Source: Struthio camelus
Taxonomy: Eukaryota; Chordata; Aves; Struthioniformes; Struthionidae
Assembly (NCBI RefSeq): GCF_040807025.1
Contig: NC_090953.1
Location: 26,768,997 to 26,832,996, forward strand
Length of the DNA stretch: 64,000 bases
Direction: 5' to 3'
Of the stretch, positions 15,862-28,224 are shown piece after piece (the first letter of the stretch is position 1; each line of letters begins with the position of its first letter). Made by a program: the position numbers and the translations under genes. Under the pieces are notes generated by a model. It saw only the letters and a list, made by a program, of their open reading frames with translations. It did not search any database and was not told where the DNA came from.

Positions 15862-17663
15862 GACAGGCTAGGAAGGCGAGGTGCTGTGGAGTTACTCTTT
15901 ATGTGAGGGAGCAACTAGAATGTCTGGAGCTCTGCCTCGGGGTGGATGAAGAGCAAGCTGAGAGCTTATGGGTAAGGATTAAAGGGCAGGCTAACATGGG
16001 TGACACTGTTGTGGGGGTTTACTACAGGCCACCTGATCAGGAAGAAGTAGTCAATGGGGCCTTCTACAGACAGCTGGAAGTAGCCTCACGATCAGAGGCC
16101 CTGGTTCTCCCGGGAGACTTCAACCACCCTGACATCTGCTGGGAAGAGAGCACAGCTAGGCACAAACAGTCGAGGAGGGTCCTGCAGAGCACTGATGATA
16201 ACTTCTTGACACAGGTGGTGGAGACGCCAACAAGGAGAGGTGTGCTGCTTGACCTTGTGCTAACAAACAAAGGAGGCCTGGTTGGATCTGTGAAGGCTGG
16301 GGGCAGCCTTGGCTGTAGTGGAGTTCAGGCTCCTACGAGGAGGAAGCAGGGCAATAAGTAATATAAGTCAGATCACAACCCTGGACTTCAGGAGAGCTAA
16401 CTTTGGCCTCTTCAGGGACCTCCTCAGGGGAATCTCATGGGGTAGGGCCCTAGCAGGAAGAGGGGTCCAGGAGAGCCGGTTAATATTCAAGCATCGTTTC
16501 CTCCAGGCTCAAGACGGGTGCATCCCTCTTGAGTAGGAAGTCCAGCAAAGTGGGCAGGAGACCTGCATGGATGAGCAAGGAGCTCCTGGCAGAACTCCAA
16601 CAGAAGAAGGAAGTCTACAGAATGTGGAAAAGGGGACAGGCCACTTGGGAGGAATACAGGGACGTTGTCAGAGTGTGCAGGGATGCGACGAGGAAGGCTA
16701 AGGCCCAGTTGGAATGAAATCTGGCAAGGGATGCCAAGGACAACCAGAAGGGCTTCTTCAACTACATCCTGGAGGTCCTCACTGAGCATGTGGAGGACAA
16801 GGAGGTGATCAGGAGTAGTCAGCACGGGTTCACCAAAGGGAAATCATGCTTGACCTTCTCTGATGGCCTGACTGGCTGGGTAGATGAGGGCAGAGCAGTG
16901 GATGCTGTCTCCCTGCACTTCAGCAAGGCTTCTGACACTGTCTCCCATCACTTTCTCATAGGTAAACTCAGCAAGTGTGGATTGGATGAGTGGACAGTGA
17001 GGTGGCCTGAGGACCGGCTGGATGGCCGAGCTCAGAGGGTTGTGGTCAGTGGCACAGAGGCCTGTAGCTCGCGCTGTCCCGCAGGGGTCAGTCCTGGGTC
17101 CAGTCCTGTTCAACGTATTCATCGATGACCTGGACGAAGGCACAGAGTGCACCCGCAGCAAGTTTGCTGAGGATACTAAACTGTGGGGGAGTGGCTGACA
17201 CACCAGAAGGCAGTGCTGCCGTTCCGAGGGACCAGGACAGGCTGGAGAGCTGGGCGGAGAGGAACCTCCTGAAGTTCAACAAAGGCAAGGGCAGGGTCCT
17301 GCCATCAGGAAGCTGTGGATTTAGCTCCCTGAAGGGAAGGGAGAAACAGCTTTGTGCCCAGGACACCCACACTCTTGTGGGGGGACCTCTCTGTGGTCCA
17401 CTGCCTGTGAACCACAGCAGTCTCTGCCCCTCGGGGGCACTTTTGGAGGCCTGGATGCTAAGAAAGCAAAGGAGAAGGTGGGAGAAGATGCTGAGAAAGC
17501 AAAGGAGAACGCAGGAGGAGCACAGACAAGGGGCTGAGGAGTGGCACAGCCACCAACCAGCCCTGGCCAGAGACCTGGAGCGCAGCACTGCGGGGAGTGC
17601 TGGTGCACGTGCCCAAAGTGAGAGGCCCCACCTCTCAGGGAGCGGGGTGGGGCAAAAGGGCCA

Positions 17664-17735
17664 TAGCAGAGGATGGTTTCGATCCATCGACCTCTGGGTT
17701 ATGGGCCCAGCACGCTTCCGCTGCGCCACTCTGCT
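17664..17735 (-). tRNA. Initiator tRNA-Met (CAU), unit 2
   Basis: This copy carries C at tRNA nt 22, giving a fully Watson-Crick G12-C22 pair. It matches, as far as I recall, the universal vertebrate initiator sequence. Minus-strand TTTT at 17657-17654 ends the transcript. Confidence 0.97.
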
Positions 17736-19443
17736 CCCCCCAGCAGCTTTGTGGGGAGATGGCAGGGCCCTCCCTGCCACTCCCAGGCACTGACCGTGCC
17801 AGCTCTTGGGCTCGGGGGGTTGCCGTTCCTCCTGCCTGGGCCTGGTCCCACGGAGGAAAAAAGTCTCCCCCGGGAAGCCCCAAGGCCGTGGGCCCGGGCT
17901 GAAGCCGCCTTGGTTTGCCCTTATGACGCCATCTCCTGCCTGGCACAGACCCAGGGGAAAGCGGGGAGTTTGTGTTTGCCCAACTGAGCTGCCTCTGCAG
18001 GGGAGGACAGAAACCCCAGAGCCAGGGGGCAGCCTGCCTGCCTGCATTGTGCTGGGAGCGCTTGCTTCCCAACGAGTGGATGAGTGTCTGATGCTCTCCT
18101 AGCCAGGAAAAGGCTCCCCTCCACCTGGAGTCACGTGCCTCTCCTGCACACAGTGCTTTCCTTGTGCAGGCTTGGTGAGCCCTGGGAGCCCCCGGTGGCT
18201 TTCTGCCCTGGAGAGGCAGGTTCCACCTCTGCTGGTGACCTGCTGCTGACACACTTCCTCAGAGCCGCTGCCCAGGCCAAGCCTGAAGAGCTGCGCTAGA
18301 GTGACCCCTGAGCCCAATGGATGCTCTCTTGCTGCCATCCCAAGGACGTTTTGGGCACCTCCATTTCAGTCCGCAGCAAGGGAAGGAGGAAGCCCCAAAC
18401 CAAGTCAACCCTGCTGGCCCCTTGCTGCCCCACATGACTGAGTTGTGGCAGGGCACCCTGCCAAGGGGGAAAGCCCCATCACCTGGAAGGACTCAGGGAC
18501 TGGCTCTGTCTCTTACAAACTGCCCTGTGCTCACCAAAGACAGCAGCTGCGGTGCTTTAGTGCAAACCAGTGCTGGAGGAAGTAGGAGCAGGGAGGGCAG
18601 AGGAAGGCAGGAGTTAAGTGATGTTAGGAAGGAACTGGTGCAGGCTAGAGCAACGATTCCCAGGCGCTTTCCTGGCAGTGCCCTCTTTCCCAGGGCCCTG
18701 GACTTCTCTGCCTTGACAAAGCTCTGCTTCAGATGTGCCTTCCAGGCCCACCTGCCGTGCAGGCGTGTCAGGGCTCCTTGGCCTTGCTGGTGAGCTGACT
18801 GGCAGCTGTGTCCAACGCGGTGTCCCCACAGCTGTGTTCAACACGGTGTCCAGGCTCTCTGGCCTGGGGCCCAGAGGTGCGCCCCCTCCCCACGGAGCCC
18901 ATAGTCTTCCTGGGTGGGAAGGAAACCCAGGCCTCCTGCATGTGCAGGAACCAGAGGAGCGCAGAGCTGGGCACTGCTTCCTCTCAGGCTGACGCAAGGG
19001 GAAGGAAAAATATCACTGTGGATGCCTGTTCCTGCATAGCAGCAGGGAAATAAGACTGTAAGGAGTATAATTACCCCAGAATGTCTTTGTCCAGGATTTC
19101 CCCAGCTCTGCTTCCTCCCCAGGGCTGGGCATCTGGTGGCACCTTCTGTCCAGTCCGCCTCACTCCACAGCAGGCACTGGGAGGTAAGTGAGACACTTCC
19201 CCTGGAGTCCCAGGTGTAGTGCCTCTGTTGGGGTGTATTGCAGCCCTCATGTTCCTGATTGCTGTCCATGTCTGAATGTGCTCGTCTGTGGGTCTGTGCG
19301 TGCCCAGCTGTGGTGTGTCCAAAGAGTGCAAAGGAGAACTCCCCCCCCCCATCCCCCTAGTGCAGCCTGGCCCTGGAACTCGCAGCAGGCCGGACGACAT
19401 TGCACAGGGCACGTGATCACTGCTGCTGAGAGGTTTGGGGCAG

Positions 19444-19525
19444 GAAGCTGTGGCCGAGTGGGGAAGGCGATGGACGTGAAACGCATGGGGGTTTCCCTGC
19501 GCAGGTTCGAATCCTGCCAACTATG
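19444..19525 (+). pseudogene. tRNA-Ser-like pseudogene, unit 2
   Basis: Same sequence as unit 1, with G33 and mismatched anticodon and acceptor stems. Anticodon position at 19477-19479. TTTT at 19540-19543. Confidence 0.85.
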
Positions 19526-20025
19526 GGGCACCTGTCCCCTTTTGGGCTGCCTGGAGCGACCAGGCTCCAGCCCTGGACAAAGCCTCACAGCCACAGTCCC
19601 TCCAGCTGAACAGCGTGCCCGGTGAACCCTCCATCCCTCTAGTCACCCTCAGCTTCCCCCCAGAGTCGCCAGGGCGCGTGCAAACCCCCTCTCTCCTTTC
19701 CCAGCCACACAGGCTCACACCTTTCCTGACAGAGACATGCTCTCCTCTGGGGACGGATGGATTTTCTTCTCAGGGGCATGTTTTTCCCACGGGGCCAGAG
19801 CTGAGATGCACGTGCTTCTGTGATGGGAAGGGAGGCGTCCTATGTGGAAACTTCTGCAAGTTTTTGCAGCATCAGGAGAAGAGGCAGGGGCAGGGCAATG
19901 CTGCTTCCTATTCTTTTTCCTTCTGCTGCATCTTTCTCCCCTCTCAGACTCCCGGGATAGTCTTGAAAGCTCAGCGAGGGTCAGAGAGTGCCTGGGACGA
20001 GCAGGAGGCGGGCATAGGTCTGCAT

Positions 20026-20097
20026 GCGTTGGTGGTATAGTGGTGAGCATAGCTGCCTTCCAAGCAGTTGACCCGGGTTCGATTCCCGGCCAACGCA
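20026..20097 (+). tRNA. tRNA-Gly (UCC), unit 2
   Basis: Identical to unit 1 in gene and terminator (TTTT at 20105-20108). About 70 bp downstream begins the type A deletion junction that removes the tRNA-Gln block. Confidence 0.97.
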
Positions 20098-20150
20098 CGC
20101 ACGCTTTTCTTCTCCCAGGCGCCTGCAGAGGCCCTTCCACCTCCTGCCAG

Positions 20151-20197
20151 AAAAGAGCCCAGGCAGGGCTGCATGCACAGGCAGGGTGAGGCACCTT
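20151..20197. other. Type A deletion junctions after tRNA-Gly, unit 2
   Basis: Compared with type B, one small loss (about 45-50 bp, within GAGCCCAGG|CAGGGCTGCATGC) and one loss of about 1.03 kb (GAGGCACC|TTGACC, with CC microhomology at the join) remove the Gly cassette tail, tRNA-Gln and the CR1 3' end. The same junctions are at 3229-3275 in unit 1. Confidence 0.8.
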
Positions 20198-20413
20198 GAC
20201 CTTCTCTGTGGCCTTTTGCTGTGCTCACTCCAGTGTGGCCTTGTCTCTCTCGTACCGGGAAGCCCAGAAATGGACACAGCACTCCAGATGTGCTCTCACC
20301 AGTGCTGAGCAGAGGGGAAGGATCACACCTCCCTCAGCCTGCTGGCAACGCTCTTCCTAACGCAGCCCAGGATGCTGCCAGCCGCCTTTGCTGCAAGGGC
20401 ACGTTGCTGCCTC
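20196..20413 (-). mobile_element. CR1 LINE segment c, 3' end deleted, unit 2
   Basis: As in unit 1, with the same deletion junction. Confidence 0.88.
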
Positions 20414-21859
20414 AAGTGCTGAAGGCCTTCCGGGACACAACAGCTCTGCTCTGAAATAAGTGCCCGTGAGATACCAAGCTCCTGGGGAGCTGACAGAGCC
20501 CCTAACTGCTGGAACCAGAAACATGACGGCACCAGTGGAGTCCCTGCAAGGGCACCTGGCATGCAGATGCCCAGGGGCTCCTGCAGAGGGAGGAAGGACA
20601 CTTTGAAGAGCCCTGTTCACTTGCTGCCAGGTGCGGACTGGCCCGAGAGGGAAGGCAGAGGCAACAGCCCTGAGTCCGCAGAAGAGCTCCACCTACTGCA
20701 AAGATGGTGTAACTCGAGCAGCAGTCCCTGCTGGGAGATGTGGGTGGTACAGCTTTGGGAAGAGTAATGCATGAACTGGGGGACTGAACAGTGACACGGG
20801 ATGTGGCTTGGTGTTTGGCTGCATGCTTGTAAGTACGAGGCCTTGGTTTGCTCCTGAGCAGCCCCGGTGCTTCTTGCCTCCAGTGCCTCCTGTAAGTAAC
20901 CACCTGTCTTAGCAAAAAAGAGACAAGGCCCGGAGTGTCTGATTCCCAAAGGAATGCCAGGTCTCCAGCTGAGATTCAGGCTCAGACGGGCAACTTGACC
21001 CTGCCTGTCAAGGGCACTGAAGGTGCCCTTCCACAGCTCAGCTGAGCACAAAATGTCCGCTTTTTGCTGCCGTGTCATTAACGCTCACCACTAAGGACGC
21101 GTTTTTGCCTGTCTGCTCTTCTTGGCACAAACATTGCTCTTGGGAGACGCCAGGCCAGACAGGATACTGAAGTGCAGAAGGAGCACAAGGACTCATCAAA
21201 TCCATCTTCCCCACTTCATTCCCTAGTGTATTTGCTGACTGCTGGAAATACCGATTGCCACCCTCCCTGGCATACTGCCTTATGCCCTCTGCCCCTCCGC
21301 CCCCTACACCTCCCAGTCCTGCCTCTCCTCAGCAGTACAGCAACCAGTGGGAAAAAGGTTCTCGGGCAAACGGCCAAAGGGTTCATGTCCTCCTCTGGCA
21401 CAACAGGCAGCCTGGTGGGCTTTCAGACCCATGGGAATATGTGGATGTCTAATACATAGTTCGTAACACTGCTGCTGTCTCCTACCCGGGGAAAATTAGG
21501 GCAGGCTGTGAAAAGCTGCTGCTTCCTGAGCACGCATGCAAGACCTGCTGAGTACATGGGCACAAGAAATGAAGACCCCCGCCCCCGAAGGCAGCTCTTG
21601 CGTGCTCTCCGAGGAGGGACTCAAGGCTGACCCTGAGAGACATCAGGGTGCCCTGATCACCCACTTACAGAGTCACACTCCTGTTCTCGGAAGCCCACAA
21701 AGACAGAAACCTCACCTTTGCCTGTGGACTCGATTGTCCTGGTTTTCTGTCTTTCTGTGCCTGTTGGCTTAGTTTTGGTGCGCTGGTATCCGTTTGGGGA
21801 GCTGCACTCAAATCGGGCAGTGCCCCATGCTTACAGGTGGACTCGCTGTGATGGGGGAG

Positions 21860-22182
21860 AGGAGGTTTTCCCTCCCCGGTTTCCAGCAGAGAGAGGTAAG
21901 CTAGGGACAGAGGGGAATGCAGAGGAACTGGTGGAGGCTGGAACTGGGAACAGCTCGTGCCTGGGTCATGGCAAGCCAGAGGTGCTGGGAGGTTTCCCAG
22001 GGAAGGGTCCATGCAGAGTGAGCTGGCAGAGCCTGTTGCTGAGGGCAAGGGAAGAGGCAGCTGGTGTGTGGGCTGGCTGACTGTGGCTGTGGCTGCTGCT
22101 TCTCTGTCCTGTGCACACACCAGAGTAGGGAGCAGCCAGGAAGAGGAAACAAAAGGCAAAAGAAAGACGGACACAAGGCTTG
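21860..22182 (+). repeat. Relic tRNA-Cys flanking cassette, unit 2
   Basis: Same as in unit 1. It is deleted in units 3 and 4. Confidence 0.8.
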
Positions 22183-22205
22183 GTGTGGCCAAGGCTTGGT
22201 ATTGA

Positions 22206-23074
22206 CCCCGCAGGGGTCGATACAGGGCCCAATACTGCTCAACTTGTTCATTAATGACCTGGATGATGGGACCGAATGCACCCTCAGCAAGTTTGCTGAT
22301 AAGAGAAAACCGGGAGGAGTACCTGATACGCCACAGGGTTGTGCTGCCGTTCAGACGGACCTCGGCAGGCTGGAGAAACGGGCAGACAGGAGCCGCAGGA
22401 AGTTCAGCAAGGCAAAGTGCAACGCCCTGCACCCGGCGAGGAATAACCCCAGGCACCCAGGGAGGAATAACACCCAGGCATGGTGGGGGCCGACCTGCTG
22501 GAAAGCAGCTTTGCAGAAAAGACCTGGGGGTCCTGGCACCCTACAAGCTGACCACAAGCCAGCAACGTGCCTTTGTGGCAAAGGCGGCCCACGGTAGGCT
22601 GGGCTGCGTGAGGAAGAGTGTTGCCACCAGGTCAAGGGAAGTGGTGCTTTCCCCTCTACTCAGCGCTCCAGAGGCCACATCTGGAGCGCGGTCTCCAGTT
22701 CTGGGCTCCGCAGTGGAAGAAAGAGAGGGCCCTACCGGCACGAGTCCAGCAAAGAGGCACAAGGATGATTAGGGGCCTGGAGAACCTCTCATATGAGGAG
22801 AGGCTGAGAGAGTCGGGACTGTTGAGCCCGGAGAAGAGAAGGCTCACGGGGCATCTTACCAGTGCGTATAACTATCCAACGGGAGGGTCGAACGAAGACA
22901 GACCAAGGGAGTGGTGCCCCTCTTCTCGGTGGTGCCCACTGACAGGGCAAGAGTCATCGCACACAAACTGAACACGGGAAATTCAGCTTGAACGTGAGAA
23001 AATGCTTCTTTAGCGTGAGGCTGGCTGAACATTGGAACAGGTGGCCCAGAGAGGTTGTGGATTCTCCATCCTTG
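22206..23074 (+). mobile_element. CR1 LINE segment d, unit 2
   Basis: As in unit 1. Confidence 0.92.
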
Positions 23075-25086
23075 GTTTTCCCTCCTCAGGTTCTGGCAGA
23101 GAGAGGTAAGCTCAGGACAGGGGGGAATGCTTTCCTGTGCAGAGCGGGTGGCTAACGGAGGCTGGCGGAGAAAGAAACACCACCACGAGTCTCCAGCTAT
23201 GCTGCACAACATCTTTAATGAGCAGGAAGGAAAAAAGGAAAAAAAGCAGCACAGAGACCAAGACACATGTTTCCTGGGTTGAGTGAGGCACAGAGAATTG
23301 CCCGTTTCCCCAGGACAAGCGGCATGCAAAGCGTTTGCCTTTTCCCATTCCAGCTCTACCTTGTGGCAATCACATCCTACCTACAGCAATTCCTAACCCC
23401 CAAACCGTCCTGCCGTCAGCAGGAGACTCAGCAGAGCGGACGAGCACGAGCTCTTTCTCGAGGAGCTCAGAGTGCAGCAGAGCCAGAGGCAGCATGGCGA
23501 GGCCTGGCTCTGTGAGGTGGAGCTGGGAACTCAGTGCGCTCAGGCCTCCAGCCCTTTCAAGACCCCCACCAGATCAGCCTTTCTTTTCTTTCCTCATCTT
23601 TCTCTGTGCCCTCCAAAATCCAGTTCTAGCTGCGTGTCCCCGAGGGGCCTGCGGCTGGTTTTCTTAAAATGCACAACAAGCGTTACATCTCACCTTAAGG
23701 CTGGATTTGAGGGCCTGGCAGCAAAGATTTGCCTAACCCACTGCTTATTGCCCCAGGTCCGGGTGCAGTTCTGGGTGAAGCAGCAAGGATGGAAACTGAT
23801 CAGATTGTCACAGCAGAAAAAGATTGGGCTGAACAGAAGTCACAGCAATCACCTCTTAACAACACACTGCGCGCATACAAGCTCCCACGCCCTCCGAGTA
23901 ACACAGCACAGGGACGCTGACCCACTTTTGGAATACGACCCATTACGGTGGGTTTCAAGCACCGGTGGACAGGCTGGTCGTACCAGATTGCCAAAACAAA
24001 CAGTTCAAGCTGCGTTCAAGGTGGCAGAGGATGCACTTGGCTATTTGGTTAGGGACGATCCGCTGGAGGCGCAGATTCTTGTGTGCAGGCATCCCTGCAG
24101 CTGAACACAGATCTCCCCCTTCTGCCTGAAAGAACCCTCGCCTTCCCAACTGCGCACAACTACCCCCTTGAAACGGGAAAGAGGTAAAGTCCCTAAACAT
24201 TTCCATTCACCTGCCAAGCTGAGGCAGCCCACGTATCAAAGTTGTGTCACCACCATGACAGCAATCCAGCCCACAGGAAGAGGAGAAGTGGGGTGTGGCT
24301 GACCTCGTTCCCCAGGGAAACTTGGGGAACATTCCCAGTATTCAGAGTTGAGGACATTGCTGGCGCTAGTCAGGCCACACCAGAGCCAGATTCCACTGCC
24401 TAGGGCCCAGGGAACGATAGCAGGTTCTGGACGAGGAAGAGGAGGGCAGAGAGCAAGGCAGGTCCCTGCAAGGGAGGAAGGGCAGACAGTCACTCCTGGG
24501 GATCTCCATGGGTATGTCCTTAGAGAACTTGACGGGGGCTTCATGCTTTGCCAGCCCGGGGCTCTGACTGGGGAGTGCAGAACCGAGGCGTGGGACAGTG
24601 ACCAAAGAGGTTCCTGTGCCCTTCCCTGAAAGGGACTCCACACCCAAATTGACCCGTTTTCCTTAGCAAGTTCATCCCAGGGCCAAAAGCCTGGATGGCC
24701 TGCTTTTTTAGGAGTGGGTCAGAGCAGTGAGGCAAAAGCTCACAGATGTTTTTCCTGGGCCGTGGATGGAGTGGCCCACTCAAGGCATTTTAATTCCAAA
24801 TAGGCTTTGACTCAGCCTCCCGGAACACATGGGAGCCCTCGTAACGTGGAAGAGCGGGGAAAACCCCCAAACTCCAGGGAAACGTGCGTCGGTGTGCTGC
24901 TGACTTGGGTGGAGACGGTGTCCTGGCTTCAGGCGTGCCAGCGATACCAGGGTTTTTGGCCTCGCTCCTCCACAACTGCCTCCTTCCTGAGGGACGTTTC
25001 CTGAAACAACTGGTGCCACTATGCAATCTCCTGCTCCTGCCTTTAAAGCTGTTGCCTTTCTGCTGCTGGTCCAGGGCCTGCGTGAC

Positions 25087-26212
25087 TCAGTGCAGCCCAA
25101 ACTGTTTCAGGTTGCAAGGGATCTCTGGCGGCCCTCTGGGCCAACGCCCCGTTCCAATCAGGCCAAACTTCCCAGCGACATCAGGAGGCTCAGGGCCTTG
25201 TCCGGCCAGCTTCTGAACGCTGCAATGAAGGGAGACGCCACTCTCCCATGGGCAGCCTCTTCCAGGGCTGTGCCGTGCTCCCTGTGACTTGTTCTTCCAA
25301 AGAGACAGTTGACATCTCCCTGGTTGCACCTGGAACTGTGCCCCTTGCTGTTTTGCTGTGCACCTCTGAGGAGAGCTTGGCTCTGCCTTTTCCATAACCC
25401 GCTGTAGCTGGTGGGAGACGGCAGTGTGATCCCCTCCTCCCCTCCTTGCCTTCTCCCCTCCAGGCGCCACAAAAACAATGCCTTCAACCTTCCTCATATG
25501 GCCTGTGCTGCAGGCCTGACCCTCAGCCTCTTCCTCTGCCACTAGCTCTCTCCAGGTTGTTGCCATTGCACTTGTCCTGAGGGAACAGAACCCAGTCTGG
25601 CCTGCTGTACAAACCTGCTGAAAGGCCCCTCTGTCCCACTGTCCAGGTCGCCCATAAAAAGCCTAAAGCTTTTTGGCATCTGGACTGATCCCTGAGGGAG
25701 GCCACTAGGAAGCAGTCGCCAGATGGCCCTTTTTCCCACTGAGTAAAGGCCTTTGAGCCCAACGGTCCACCCCATTTTCCCCTCACATTAGCGTCGTCAG
25801 GCTCCAGGCTGTAACTCACCGGTCTGGCTCGAAGGATGCTGTGAGAGACAAGGCCTTGACAAAGGCCTTGCTAGGCTCAAGGTGAACAGCGGTAGCAACA
25901 GCATTTGCAGCGGTAAAAGCTCTTCTTTATGTCCTTGATGTGCCCTGCCAGTTCCAACGCAGGCCAAGCTTTGCCTTTCCTACCACCATTGCGGTATGCC
26001 TGGACAGTGAGGCTCTATTTGTGCTTTCTCGCCTGTCCCTGTTTTCACCTCCTGTGCTAAGCAGTCATCCCTGACTCCCTCCACAAGCCCCCAGGGGTTA
26101 CCTGAGTCCCAGCATGTTGCCCTCGTGGCAGAGGCTGGGGAGCTGGACTTCCCCATGAGGAAAGGGAGTCTGTGACCTGGAAACCTCCTTGGGCTGCTAC
26201 AGAAGATTTTGT
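25087..26212 (-). mobile_element. CR1 LINE segment e, unit 2
   Basis: Copy of 8165-9290, with a private G to T near 26150. Confidence 0.8.
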
Positions 26213-26747
26213 CCACTTCTCATCATGAGCGGGTTGTCTCTACCACAGCGTCACTTCCCGCTGCACTGAGGAGGAGGGGGACAAGGGCTCACAGGGCAGA
26301 CATGCAGGAGGGTCAGAGGCCTTGAGCCAGCGATGGCTGGGAGAACAGGGCCCAGCCTGCATTTGCTACAGGGGCTCGCAGGGCCGGCCAGGAATATGGC
26401 AAAGCTACAGCAAAGCCAGGAACTGTGGAGCCTGTTTGGAGACTGTGGGACGGGGCCTGGTTGCCAAGGGCCCTGCCCTTGCCTGGGCTGTGCTTGCTCG
26501 CAGCTCCCAGCAGGGAAGCCGTGGCTTGCGTGCAGGCTGAGGTGGTAGAGCCTGTTGGTGAGGGCGAAGGAAGAGGTAGCTGGTGTGTGGGCCAGCTGTT
26601 TGTGGCTGTGGCTGCTGGCTGCCTGTCCCATGCACACGCCAGAGCGGGGAGCAGCCAGGAAGAGGAGGCAAAAAGCAAAAGCAAGAGGGACAAGGCTGGG
26701 CGTGCAGACGTGAGCATGGGGAGTCCAGCAGTGGTGTGCATGATGCA

Positions 26748-26819
26748 GGGGGTGTAGCTCAGTGGGAGAGCATTTGACTGCAGATCAAGAGGTCCCTGGT
26801 TCAACTCCAGGTGCCCCCT
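26748..26819 (+). tRNA. tRNA-Cys (GCA), unit 2
   Basis: Identical to unit 1. TTTT at 26830-26833. Confidence 0.97.
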
Positions 26820-27485
26820 CCACTGCTGCTTTTCTTCCTGGAGCTTCTCCTGTGCCTTGGCGGCCTGCTTCCCCATCCCTCAGTGGGAAGGCTGTGGGGG
26901 ACAAACAGCCCAGCATGGACCTGGCTCGGCTTCTCGTTCTCTGGGCTCTCGTCTCATGACACCCTTGGGGTTTCCCCTTTCCTTAAGGTGCTGCACCTCC
27001 CAGGGAGGGCAAGAGCAGCCCCTCTTCCTTCCCAGGGGCTGTGCTGCCACTGCTCTGTCGGGAGCTGGAGGGCATGAGCTGAGAGAAACCCACCGGGAAA
27101 CCTCCTGCCCTTGTCTAGCACACAGGTCAGGGTCTGTGACACAAGAGGGAAGGTCTCCCAACGTCACCAGTTAACGCTGAGTCTGGCTTCCACCGGCTTT
27201 TTTCCCATAAAGTGGAGCTTAAAGGCTAAACAGGCTAAACGCACCCTTTGTCATCTCATCCTTTCGCACCTGGGAAAGGTGTGTTGTGCCTGCCAGGACT
27301 GCAGGAAGTTGGGGGGGGGGGAGGAGCGAGCAGAGCCGTAGAGGGAGGGTGGGTGTTTTGCTGTGTGACCGGGCTTGACATGCTGCTGTGCTGCTGTGCA
27401 GCTGCGCAGCTGGAGGGACCCTCCGTACCCGCAGGGCTGGTCTGGAGCGTGGCCTTTCCAGGCAGCCCAAAAGGAGATGGCACCC

Positions 27486-27567
27486 CGTAGTTGGCAGGAT
27501 TCGAACCTGCGCGGGGAAACCCCAATGGATTTCTAGTCCATCGCCTTCACCACTCGGCCACAACTAC
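27486..27567 (-). tRNA. tRNA-Ser (AGA), unit 2
   Basis: Identical to unit 1. TTTT terminator at 27472-27469. Confidence 0.97.
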
Positions 27568-28151
27568 CTGCCCCAAACTGCTCTGCAGCAGTGAGCGGGT
27601 GCCCTGTGCTGAGGCACCTGGCTCCCGGGGAGTTTGAGGGCCAGGCTGTGCTGGGGCATGTCCTTTCCACTCTGTGGACACCACGCAGTCAGGCACCAGA
27701 GGCCCCTGCAGCCAGTGCTGGAGAGGCCTTGAGAGACATGGTGCCAGGGCGATGGCTGCAGCTCCCAGTGCCTGGTTGTCAGGCTGGCCTCTGGGATATG
27801 CTGATGCTGGAGGATGGTTTCACTCTCCCTCCGGCATCCCCATGGCGGGAGGGGAGAAAAGGAAGGGAGCAGTGTGAGGCATCCAGTGATGGTGGAGAGG
27901 AAATGTGTCAGGTGTATAAGAAGGAAGAGAAAGCAGAGAGCCCAGGAGTAGGAGTGGAAGGGGAAAGACTGCAAGGAAGCCATGGCCCAGCTCCGGCCTC
28001 CCCCCCCACCCCAGGTGTGAGGGTTTTGAGGTGATGGGGAAGAGCCTGGAGAGACTGTGAGAGGAGGAAATGTGTGTGCAGGGGGGCTGGAAGGAGGAGG
28101 CAGAGCCAGTTCATGAGCTGTGGGGAGCAGGAGGCACGCCTGGGTCCGCAT

Positions 28152-28224
28152 GTGCTGGTGGTGCAATGGTGAGCGTAGCTGCCTTCCAAGCAGTGCAGGA
28201 CAGGTTTTGTTCCCAGACAACACG
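28152..28224 (+). pseudogene. tRNA-Gly (UCC) pseudogene, unit 2
   Basis: Same degenerate sequence as unit 1. Confidence 0.9.

Larger units (their letters stand above)
1..16923. repeat. Tandem tRNA-bearing megarepeat, unit 1 (type A)
   Basis: The first bases of the window recur at 16924, 33846 and 50437, and the order of every feature between them is the same, so this is one period of a head-to-tail array. The unit start is set by the window edge and falls inside a CR1 RT segment. Differences from unit 2 are scattered single bases plus one base in a poly-C run. The unit carries iMet, pseudo-Ser, Gly, Cys, Ser(AGA) and pseudo-Gly. Type A is defined by absence of tRNA-Gln and presence of a relic Cys cassette at 4938-5260. 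Confidence 0.98.
15300..17303 (+). mobile_element. CR1 LINE segment a: ORF1 end, endonuclease and RT parts
   Basis: This is the longest CR1 piece in the unit. It starts with the region before ORF2 (WLHRW-like then FYDRGTLFEDL), followed by the APE-type endonuclease: LKCLYTNARGMGNQQEELE, LVAVTETWCDSS, VVGVYYRPPD and GDFNHPDICW, which carry the catalytic N, E and D residues. Then come the CR1 linker ([37 protein letters not shown]) and RT boxes from SQHGFTKGKSCL onward. About 80 to 100 codons at the start of RT are missing, a 24-bp internal duplication is present, there are several frame changes and stops, and the catalytic FADD reads FAED. The element is dead and spans the boundary of units 1 and 2. 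Confidence 0.93.
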
